From Bicyclus anynana (Eukaryota > Arthropoda > Insecta > Lepidoptera > Nymphalidae): a DNA stretch of 64,000 nucleotides. Positions 56,606 to 64,000 of the stretch are shown here, piece after piece. Each line of letters opens with the position of its first letter. The stretch's first letter is position 1. Location: positions 12,917,971 through 12,981,970 of the forward strand of contig NC_069105.1 of NCBI RefSeq assembly GCF_947172395.1. Direction: 5' to 3'. A program made the position numbers and the translations under genes. The notes beneath the pieces are model-generated. The model did no database searches and was not told the DNA's origin. It saw nothing but the letters and a program-made list of their open reading frames with translations.

Positions 56606-56772
56606 CTTATATACATCAAGCTCTTCGCAGAAAATATCGAACACGCTGTATAAGTCCTCCAACATGGCGATGACCATCATCGGCGTGGCAGTCGCGCAGA
56701 TCGATGTGAATCCCACAATGTCACTGAACAGCATCGTGACGTCATCGTGGCTCTTCGCTTCGATGGCTTCAC
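56606..56772 (-). CDS. Gyc-alpha-99B: Soluble guanylate cyclase alpha subunit, start of cyclase domain
   Basis: A GTTGTAAAG acceptor and GTATAG donor bound 167 bases: two bases completing a Gly codon, then 55 codons. The peptide has EAIEAKSHDDVTMLFSDIVG, then FTSICATATPMMVIAMLEDL, and ends with FCEELDVYK. LFSDIVGFT holds the first metal-binding aspartate of the class III cyclase fold. The partial first codon joins the G left at the end of 57675-57813. The following DVYK-VETIGDAY junction is the conserved family string. Confidence 0.96.
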
Positions 56773-57674
56773 CTTTACAACAATGTATGTGTCAACAACA
56801 TAATAGAGTTCACGTTCTATATTATAAATAACCGGAGATTACACAATGTTTCAACCCCTGTGAAAACTGGCTATGAAAGAAAGACTTAAGAAAGAATTGA
56901 GGAAAATCTTAAATTGCACGTCTCATAGACGTAGCACTCATTATTAGACTTCTTAGTGATGATTAATAAAATAATAGAGGCGTAAAATTTAAATGTTTAT
57001 ATTTCTTTTAAGAAGTTCCTTTCCTTGTTATTAGACGTTATTGGACAGAAGGGTGTGCCGTTTTTGGCGTGAATACGTGTTTTAAAATAAAATCCGGTGA
57101 ACGGTGTCAATCCAAAATAAGTAATGTAACCAAATCGTGGAATAATTTTTTTTATTGCAGTTAGATAAACTAACTCTCCACCTAATATTTAAATACACCA
57201 TTGGATAGCTGAAGGATTAAAAAGTTTAATATATTAAGTTAGAACCATGACAAGGCACGCGTAGTGAAGGGAAAAGCGCTGCCAATTTGAGGCAAAATGT
57301 TGCATTTGGAAAATTCCATTTAGCATAACTTCTGATTTAAAAAAGCCAAGATATTTATTTATGTTCCAATGTAAAATGGATAGTGAAAAATAAATTATAA
57401 TAATATAATAGTTTAAAAAACTAAAAAAAAAACATGCTTTTAGCACGCACTAATTTTCGTATTATATTTCGTTTAGTTCTTCCATTTGATATCCATATCA
57501 TGGGGGTGGATTTTACTAATGAAGCTAATATAAGCGTGTTAAAAAATAACATCAAACATTTAGATATTTTTAGAGTCATAGCCAAGTTGACGCTAAAGTG
57601 ACAGCGAGACGATAAGGAACTATCCGTCTCTGTGGTGATAGATGTGCTATGACCTTAATTAAGTGTCAACTTAC

Positions 57675-57813
57675 CAAGCCAGAGTCGTTTAGCAATATGC
57701 GGTGGGAATATTAAATGCAGCAGACTGACATTCTTCTCTCTCTCCTTGTCCACCGATTTGCTGGTCTCCATTATTGAGTTCTTTAGTTTGTCCATACGTT
57801 TTCGAAGGCCATC
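57675..57813 (-). CDS. Gyc-alpha-99B: Soluble guanylate cyclase alpha subunit, signalling-helix exon
   Basis: A CCACCAG acceptor and GTAAGT donor bound 139 bases: 46 codons plus one base. The peptide DGLRKRMDKLKNSIMETSKS is charged and heptad-like, matching the coiled-coil helix linking sensor and cyclase domains. It then runs through NVSLLHLIFPPHIAKRLWLG, the entry to the catalytic domain. In the family the preceding exon ends near a QARAQ-like string; I find no such exon between 57814 and 64000, so the N-terminal half (haem-NO-binding-like and PAS-like regions) should lie beyond the window. Transcription runs right to left. Confidence 0.95.
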
Positions 57814-57937
57814 CTGGTGGATAGTTACAAAATACTTACTATATAAACTGTATCAATCCTATCCAATCTAAATCTAATCAGTATATTATTCGAAGCTCAA
57901 AACTAGCAATGTTTGCGAAGAGTTGCCTACCGTATTT

Positions 57938-58101
57938 TTAACACGTTTTTCTGTACTTTCCTCTGGTGCGGTACGAGGTTTTTTGACCTCGTACTAAAAC
58001 AATCATTGGTGTGATACGAGGTCAATTGACCTCGTACCTCTTGAAGACATGATAGGTACCTACGAGGTCAATTGACCTCGTCCCGTGAACGTGTTAATAA
58101 A
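57938..58101. mobile_element. Possible piggyBac-type MITE carrying AGGTCA palindromes
   Basis: TTAACACGTTTTTC at the left and GAACGTGTTAA at the right are inverted and bounded by TTAA, the piggyBac target. Inside are three palindromes: GTACGAGGTTTTTTGACCTC near 57971, TACGAGGTCAATTGACCTCG near 58015 and ACGAGGTCAATTGACCTCGT near 58062. AGGTCA-AT-TGACCT is an inverted pair of nuclear-receptor half-sites. It lies about 130 bases upstream of a cyclase exon, within an intron. Regulatory use is speculative. Confidence 0.6.
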
Positions 58102-58210
58102 GAAAGGCTCACAAACGTTCAGCTTGTATAAAATCACTAAGATCTGGCCGCTCGTGTATAGACTTCACTCATAATCGATATTTAGTAGTTAAGTAGTTGA
58201 GTACCTAATA

Positions 58211-58521
58211 CTAATGAACCGTGATAGCCGACTGGATATACCCCTGCCTTTGATTCGGAGGGCGTAGGTTCTGGCCTTGAGCATGCACATCCATCTTTTC
58301 AGTTATGTACATTTTAAGAAATTAAATATCACGTGTCTCAAACGGTGAAGGAAAAACATCGTGAGGAAATCTGCTACTTGAGAATTTTCTTAATTCACTA
58401 CGTGTGTGAAGTCTGCTAAGCCGTATTGGGCCAGCGTGGTGGACTATTAGCCTAACCCCTCTCATTCTGAGAGGAAACTCATGCCTAATAGTGAGCCGAA
58501 TATGGGTTGATGATGATGACC
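58211..58521 (+). mobile_element. SINE family B, near full length
   Basis: Head GAACCGTGATAGCCGACTGG, with part of the B box deleted (GTAGGTTCTGGCCTTGAGCA). Full body and tail GTTGATGATGATGAC. Intronic. Confidence 0.87.
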
Positions 58522-58922
58522 TAATGACTAATGAGTTGAGTGCAAAAATAATGCATTCAAGGTCGATGAAAAATTGATACAGAACTAATATAAAACATCT
58601 ATAATATTTTTATTTACTAGTCAGGGTACATAATACAATAAGCTAATATGTACCTAGTGATTTTTTAATAACAATCGCGTTTAAAAATACTAAATACACT
58701 TTACAACAAGGAGAAAATCAGTAAATATACATTCTCCCAGTCTAGTTTTCAGGTATTCTTACTTAAGAGCTAAACATAGATATCTTCCGAGCTGGCAAAT
58801 TTAGTTCAATGAATTTGGAGTACGCTCTATTAGGTCTCGTTTACTTACGCAAGTAGATTCTCTGTCGGGAATTTGATTTTGCAGTCTATAGAATACTTGG
58901 TATGTGTGTGCCTATCCACCAG

Positions 58923-59474
58923 ATATACAGGATGTTCCGTAAATATTACGACACTAGCTGACGCCGCGCGGTTTTACCCGCGTGGTTCCCGTAGGAAAAC
59001 AGGGATAATATATAGCCTTCCTCGATAAATGGGCTATCTAACACTGAAAGAATTTTTCAAATCAGACTAGTAGTTTCTGAGATTAGCGCGTTCAATCAAA
59101 CAAACAAACAAACTCTTCAGCTTTATATATTAGTATAGATATAGATACTTTACAAGGTGATAGCTGACATTTTTTTTTTCAATGTGACCCTTAAAATTAC
59201 ATACAGAAAAAACGTTAAACATTAAAAATAATTATTCCCGTTTTTTGGAAAAAACTTACTGTGCAGTAGAAAAAATTAACTTTCATTACTTGAAGAAATT
59301 TTTCAGCACGTGGTATGGCTCAACTGCACTGAAGGTAGGGATTTTTGTGTTTGGTACAAACATCAATATAACTCAAAAACTGTAAAAATTCGGTTAACAT
59401 ATATTGCGGTATATTAGTAGGCTTTGGTGTACCCGTAGAGTATGTCGTACTGTTTACGGGACACCCTGTATACT
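58923..59474. mobile_element. TIR element F5, second copy, with a nested Helitron
   Basis: Left arm TATACAGGATGTTCCGTAAA, then TATTACGAC. The right arm is inverted: GTCGTACTGTTTACGGGACA, then CCCTGTATA. It is related to 44452-44916. It is split at 58953/59140 by a Helitron-like insertion. Confidence 0.82.
58954..59139 (-). mobile_element. Helitron-like H2, complete, inserted at an AT
   Basis: A(58953)|CTAGCTGACGCCGCGCGGTT at the left and TTAGTATAGA|T(59140) at the right. On the minus strand it starts TCTATACTAATATATAAAG and ends with a GC-rich hairpin and CTAG. All Helitron end rules hold. 186 bp, without coding capacity. Confidence 0.87.
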
Positions 59475-59639
59475 TATTACGGGTATAAGAAATTAAATTA
59501 TTAAAACAATGCCCAAAAGTATGCATACGTATAATTACAGACTGAACCTGAATTAATGAAATTTTCGTGTGTTAGTATCTAAATGGTTTAAAAATTTCAT
59601 TTAAACGCCTATTTTCGCAACTTTTTTATTTAAATCTTT

Positions 59640-60430
59640 ACTTGTTATAAAAGAAAATGTTCCAACTTGTGCCGGGTCTGTTACTTCAATGTTATATAAG
59701 CCAATTTATCAAAAGTTGTTATTTGATAAAAAAAAACGATTAATAATGTTCTTCTTTATTGAGAAAGAATAAAATAAGGAACTTACCCTAACAACTATAC
59801 AAATCATGCCCACGTGGAATGGTGGCAATAATACAAGCTGCTATAAAATGTTCTTAAAAATTTGGAGCGAGGAATAAATCCAATTTTCAAAAACGTTGTG
59901 AGTTTGAAATGTGCTCTGCATATAAATAAAGAAAATTTTCAAATTTGTGCCGGGTCTGTTATTTGAATGTTATAAAAGCCAATTTATCAAAAGTTGTTAT
60001 TTGAAAAAAAAAATCGATTAATAATGTTCTTCTTTAGAAGTTTCTTCAGAAATAATAAAATAAAGAACTTAATTTGTCCAGGTCTGGCTGGTGGGAGGCT
60101 TCGGCCGTGGCTAGTTACCACCCTACCGGCAAAGACGTACCGCCAAGCGATTTAGCGTTCCGGTACGATGCCGTGTAGAAACCGAAAGGGGTGTGGATTT
60201 TCATCCTCCTCCTAACAAGTTAGCCCGCTTCCATCTTAGACTGCATCATCACTTACCATCAGGTGAGATTGTAGTCAAGGGCTAACTTGTAAAGAATAAA
60301 AAAAAAAAAATCATGCCCACGTGGAATGGTGGCAGTATTAGCTGCTATAAAATGCTAATCTTATAAATTAGGAGCAAGGAATAAATCTAATTTTCAAAAA
60401 CGTTGTGAAATGTGCTCTGCATATAAATCA
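59640..60430. repeat. Tandem duplication (~276-bp unit), second unit split by a SINE
   Basis: TGTGCCGGGTCTGTTA, GCCAATTTATCAAAAGTTGT, CATGCCCACGTGGAATGGTG and TTTTCAAAAACGTTGTGA occur in the same order from 59669 and again from 59945. A family A SINE (60069-60310) lies only in the second unit, so it arrived after the duplication. Confidence 0.85.
60069..60310 (+). mobile_element. SINE family A, 5'-truncated
   Basis: Starts AATTTGTCCAGGTCTGGCTG and continues through the uninterrupted body to GTAAAGAATAAAAAAAAAAA. Sequence is very close to the apparent family consensus. Confidence 0.9.
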
Positions 60431-60499
60431 AAATTATACATAATAACTAAAATTAAATAATACGCCACCCCAAAGATTATAAATCGATTTTTTTCAACA

Positions 60500-60830
60500 G
60501 CTGGTTAATTACTAAGCAATTATTGGATTCGGATCACGTCGGAAAAATCTCATTAAGCGGGAAATATTGAATCGCAAGATTTATGGCTTTTCCGAAAATT
60601 CGAAAGGCTTTCCCGGCGCCCGCTTTTCAAATAGGTATTGTAGTTACAGATTAATGTACGCTATTATTGCTTCTATTGAAGAGTTTATATTGAATAATAG
60701 ACCTTTTTGCCGGGGCTGGATCGATTTGGAAAGTTGTCATGACATTCATATAACGGCGATTTTTATTTTTAGAAATGTTCACCGGGCGAATTCTGTGAGG
60801 AAAATTTATCAAAGGCTATTTGGGACATGA
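60500..60830. other. Unassigned moderately GC-rich stretch
   Basis: An 87-codon plus-strand frame (60567-60830) has no recognisable motif. GC content is higher than the flanks. I treat it as non-coding intron sequence of the cyclase gene but cannot exclude an unannotated element. Confidence 0.3.
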
Positions 60831-60882
60831 CTGATCAAGGTAGGTGCTCGTACCACACCTTGTTACAGTTACGAGTAAGTTT

Positions 60883-61188
60883 GACGGCCTCCGTGGCGCA
60901 GTGGTATGCGCGGTGGATTTACAAGACGGAGGTCCTGGGTTCGATCCCCGGCTGGGCAGATTTTCTTAATTTGTCCAGGTCTGGCTGGTGGGAGACTTCG
61001 GCCGTGGCTAGTTACCACCCTACCGGCAAGCGTTCCGGTACGATGCCGTGTAGAAACCGAAAGGGGTGTGGATTTTCATCCTCCTTTTAACAAGTTAGCC
61101 CGCTTCCATCTTAGACTGCATCATCACTTACCATCAGGTGAGATTGTAGTCAAGGGCTAACTTGTAAAGAATAAAAAAAAAAAAAAAA
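60883..61188 (+). mobile_element. SINE family A, full length reference-quality copy
   Basis: GACGGCCTCCGTGGCGCAGT (A box TGGCGCAGTGG), B box GGTTCGATCCC, then the body with a short deletion after CTACCGGCAAG and a 16-base A tail. Useful for defining head and tail of the family. Confidence 0.93.
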
Positions 61189-61431
61189 GTATCTATTCAG
61201 TGATGTAGTGTGCCTTTAGTTAGGGCGCCCAAATGTAGGGTAAAAATTTCACACAAAAGAAACAAAAATGCTTGCTTAAAATAAATATGAGAGTGACTTA
61301 ACCTATGTAGTGGTTAAGGTTAACTAGCACGATTACCCTATAAAAAAAGAAAACTTTTTTGACTTTTGACATTTTTTGAATTTTTTTGTTTTATTTGTTT
61401 TTTTTTTCGGGAAGCATCTGTGGTTTACTTG

Positions 61432-61620
61432 TTGTGTGCATTTTAAGAAATTAAATATCACGTGTCTCAAACTGTGAAAGAAGTGTGTGTGTGTGAAGTC
61501 TGCCAATCCGCATTGGGCCAGCGTGGTGGACTACTGGCCTAACCCCGTGTCATTGTGATGCTGACTCGAGCTCAGCTGTGAGCCGAAATATAATAGAGCT
61601 GTTAGTGATCATGATGATTA
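61432..61620 (+). mobile_element. SINE family B, body with a deletion
   Basis: TGTGCATTTTAAGAAATTAA, CACGTGTCTCAAACTGTG, then TGTGAAGTCTGCCAATCCGC to a GATCATGATGATT tail. The segment with GAGGAAACCTGC is missing. Confidence 0.82.
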
Positions 61621-61674
61621 GGTAGTTTACAAGAAATAAAAATAATTTAAAAAATAATCTAACAAAAAACAAAA

Positions 61675-62122
61675 CTCCGAGTCCAAAACTTGGTCGCTGA
61701 CTATGGGCACCTTGTTATATCTACTGTGCTATGGGCCTCATAAGAATACTCAGAGTCACACAGCGGGCGATGGAACGAGCTATCTTAGGAGTACCTCTGC
61801 GTGATCAAATCAGAAATGAGGAGATCCGCAGAAGAACCAACGTCCGACATAACTCAACGAGTTGTGAAGCAAAAGTGGCAATGGGCGGGGCACATAGTGC
61901 GAAGAACCGATGGACGTTGGGGTCCTAAATTGCTGGAATGGCGACCCCGCACTAGTAAGCGCAGTGTTGGTCGACCCCCCACCAGGTGGACTGACGACAT
62001 CAAGCGAGTCGCAGGGATTCGCTGGATGCAGATGGCTCAGTATCGTGATGTTTGGAAGTCCCTACAAAAGGCCTATGTCCTGCAGTGGACGTCCATCGGC
62101 TGACATGATGATGATGATGAAA
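61675..62122 (+). pseudogene. RTE-type LINE 3' end, best preserved copy
   Basis: Frames read RVTQRAMERAILGVPLRDQI, then RNEEIRRRTNV; after a shift, QRVVKQKWQWAGHIVRRTDG, then RSVGRPPTRWTDDIKRVAGI, and SLQKAYVLQWTSIG to TGA. (ATG)n follows. One frame break separates the two blocks. It represents the C-terminus of the RTE reverse-transcriptase ORF. Confidence 0.88.
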
Positions 62123-62521
62123 AACAAAACAATGTTCAGAACGACAAAAAAAAATAATATGTTCCACTGCATTCCTTTCATCGCTTTATTTCAATTAAAT
62201 TTCACTGATAACTCTTTTGAAATACCTGAAAATGCTCGATTTATATTACACCAAATAAGTAATAAATTCACAACTTTTATATTGTTACAAATATGAATAT
62301 TTAAATCGAGATTTTATATTAAACAAGGCAATTGTTCCGCGTTTACACGAAGCTCTCAGCGTTTTATCATTTAAATTTGCTTTGAGAGAGATATTTTAAT
62401 TAACATTTTGTTTTCTTGTTGCGGTGTTATCGTTACAATTATTCATGCAATATTGAAAAGGTGGAACGAATACCTGACCTTACCTTTACCTAATTAAATT
62501 CAGATCAAATAAAGAACAAAA

Positions 62522-62762
62522 CTAGCGGACGCCCGCGACTTCATCCGCGTGGAATTCAATTTTACAGAAATCCCGCGGGAACCATGGATTTTTCCAGGAT
62601 GAAAAGGAGCCTATGTGTTAATCCGGAGTAAAATATATTTCCATTCCAAATTTCAGCCAAATCGCTTCAGTAGCCGCAGTGTAAAAGAGGTACAAACATA
62701 CTTACACACTTTCAAACTTACACACTTACACACAAACTTTCGCCTTTATAATATTAGTGTGA
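62522..62762 (-). mobile_element. Helitron-like H1, complete, inserted at an AT
   Basis: A|CTAGCGGACGCCCGCGACTT at the left and AATATTAGTGTGA|T at the right. The minus strand starts TCACACTAATATTATAAAGG. The hairpin GCGGACG ... CATCCGC precedes CTAG, with one mismatch. 62123-62521 shows nothing else recognisable. Confidence 0.87.
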
Positions 62763-62952
62763 TAGATTACATGTTGTCGTCTGACGTCAAACATGTATAA
62801 ACATGACGCAAACTACTATATTTCCTATTTTTAAACTATTCCTACAAAGTGCCGCCCTGCCTCCATTACAACCAGGCGTAGGTGTTAAGCCCATATACCT
62901 GCAAATACACCGGCGACCGGGTCATAGCAATACTGATAGTAGGTACTCCGGG

Positions 62953-63178
62953 CGGGCTGGTGGGAGGCTTCGGCCGTGGCTAGTTACCACCCTACCGACA
63001 AAGACGAACCGCCAAGCGATTTAGCGTTCCGGTACGATGCCGTGTAGAAACCGAAAGGGGTATGGATTTTCATCCTCCTCCTAAGAAGTTAGCCCGCTTC
63101 CATCTTAGACTGCATCATCACTTACCATCAGGTGACATTGTAGTCAAGGGCTCACTTGTAAAGAATAAAAAAAAAGTC
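62953..63178 (+). mobile_element. SINE family A, 5'-truncated
   Basis: GGCTGGTGGGAGGCTTCGGC to GTAAAGAATAAAAAAAAA, near consensus. The open frame across its start is an artefact. Confidence 0.88.
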
Positions 63179-63217
63179 ATTCCAAGGGTAATATTGAACA
63201 CTTCTTATCATTGAGTG

Positions 63218-63545
63218 TTTTTTAACTTCCGACACAAAAAGAGAAGTTTTATAAGTTTCACGTGTCTGTCTGTCTGTGGCACCATAACTTCCGAACGGAT
63301 AAAGCGATTTCTGTTTAGTTTATTTTGAATAAAAGGTGACTTATGTGCGAGTGTTTTTAGACATGTTTGATGAAAATCAGTTGAGCTGTTTAGAAGTTCT
63401 GAAGGGTGAAAGTGGGGAAGAATAACCGAATGTCTGCAAAAATAATCGAGTGGAGTCTCAAATGAAAGTGCATTGAATGAGAATATTGATGACTTGATCG
63501 AGAGTGTAATTAATAATTTCATGACCATCGGAAGTTTTTCAAAAT
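63218..63545. repeat. Dispersed repeat, partner of 53000-53310
   Basis: TTTTTTAACTTCCGACACAA, GTGTCTGTCTGTCTGTGGCA, GGTGAAAGTGGGGAAGAATA and GACTTGATCGAGAGTGTAAT. Same family as 53000-53310 in opposite orientation. Confidence 0.72.
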
Positions 63546-63557
63546 TTTCAATTTTAA

Positions 63558-63876
63558 GTTCATCATCATCATTATCAACCAATATTTGGCTTACTGCTGA
63601 GCTCGAGTCTCCTCTCAGAGTGAGAGGGGTTAGGTCAATAGTCCTCCACGCTGGCCCAATGGGAATTGGCAAACTTCACACACGTAGAGAATTAAGAAAA
63701 TTCTCTGGTATGCAGGTTTCCTCATGATGTTTTCCTTCACCGTTTGAGACACATATTTAATTTCTTAAAATACACACAACTGAAAAGTTGGAGGTGCAGG
63801 ACCCGAATCGGATTCGAACCCACACCCTCCGGAATCGGCGGCAGAGGTCATATCCACTGGTCTATCACCTTGGTTT
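63558..63876 (-). mobile_element. SINE family B, full length
   Basis: Minus copy with (TGA)n tail (TCATCATCATCATTATCAAC on plus), body, and head including the B box (GGATTCGAACCC on plus), to ATATCCACTGGTCTATCACC. Next to it, 63877-64000 shows no supported exon. Confidence 0.9.
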
Positions 63877-64000
63877 ACCACCACCAATTTTAAGTTATTA
63901 AGTGTTAATTTTGGAGCTTATACCTTACCTCAACGATGAACGCGAAAAGGCGGTAAATATAGCACCTGTGTAGCAATTTTTGTGTAGCATCGATCTTGAA

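Noticed and set aside
58800..58900. Upstream cyclase exon ending in a GTAAGT donor (minus strand at about 58847)
   Set aside because: A donor-like GTAAGT follows GAATCTACTTGC, but the open reading before it does not match the conserved region expected ahead of the DGLRKR exon and there is no matching acceptor.
60567..60830. 87-codon plus-strand protein
   Set aside because: No motif, no start context, no splice signals of note, and it lies antisense to the transcribed gene. Kept only as an unassigned stretch.
61910..62296. 128-codon plus-strand open frame
   Set aside because: It is an off-frame reading of the RTE 3' end that runs on into AT-rich flank; the correct frame carries the RTE motifs.
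63208..63672. 154-codon minus-strand open frame, the longest with an ATG
   Set aside because: It crosses two repeats (a dispersed repeat and a family B SINE) and contains no recognisable domain. The boundary between repeats falls in the middle of the frame.
63900..64000. Cyclase exon at the right edge with GAG|GTAAGG donor (minus strand)
   Set aside because: None of the three frames resembles the expected alpha-subunit sequence and the segment is cut by the window edge. It remains possible but unsupported.

Overview
This window reads as nuclear DNA of a lepidopteran (moth or butterfly). It is AT-rich and full of repeat families typical of that order: at least four tRNA-headed SINE families, RTE-type LINE tails ending in (TGA)n, short non-autonomous Helitrons (5' TC ... 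CTAG 3', between A and T), many long-TIR/foldback MITEs and a Ty3/gypsy-type LTR element. The one gene I recognise has insect-style multi-exon structure. There are no bacterial-type operons and no CRISPR array. The order is inferred from remembered repeat families, not from a search.

The recognised gene lies on the minus strand: the catalytic 3' half of the soluble (NO-sensing) guanylate cyclase alpha subunit, ortholog of Drosophila Gyc-alpha-99B. Six coding exons are visible, in order 57675-57813, 56606-56772, 55702-55845, 54889-55043, 47026-47167 and 43745-43828. All have GT/AG junctions and compatible phases. Together they cover the signalling helix, the whole cyclase domain and the C-terminal tail to a TAG stop. 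The exons for the haem-NO-binding-like and PAS-like parts are not in the window and should lie beyond 64000. The introns are packed with SINEs, Helitrons, MITEs and RTE fragments.

Layout: 1-6173 is a nested composite in which a dead gypsy-type element (910-5889) with identical 179-bp LTRs and a 5-bp target duplication sits inside an older TIR-bounded unit flanked by 113-bp direct repeats. 6300-18100 is repeat mosaic. 18518-19427 is an 11 x 72-bp minisatellite whose minus-strand frame stays open for 303 codons, behind a hydrophobic leader and a plausible splice acceptor; it may be an unrecognised tandem-repeat secreted-protein gene or only a minisatellite. 19440-33600 is repeat mosaic with gypsy gag and LINE relics. 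33630-33945 (minus) is a plausible terminal exon of a gene I cannot name, with an acceptor, 60 codons, a stop and AATAAA. 34000-37750 holds nested foldback elements. 37750-43744 is a strikingly repeat-poor AT-rich tract immediately downstream of the cyclase stop. 43745-57813 is the cyclase gene. 57940-64000 is repeat-filled upstream intron, including a cluster of AGGTCA-type palindromes.

Most of the window is mobile-element debris. The points most worth follow-up are the 72-bp in-frame repeat ORF, the unnamed terminal exon at 33.6-33.9 kb, the LTR element that looks young by its LTRs but dead inside, and the repeat-free tract below the cyclase.
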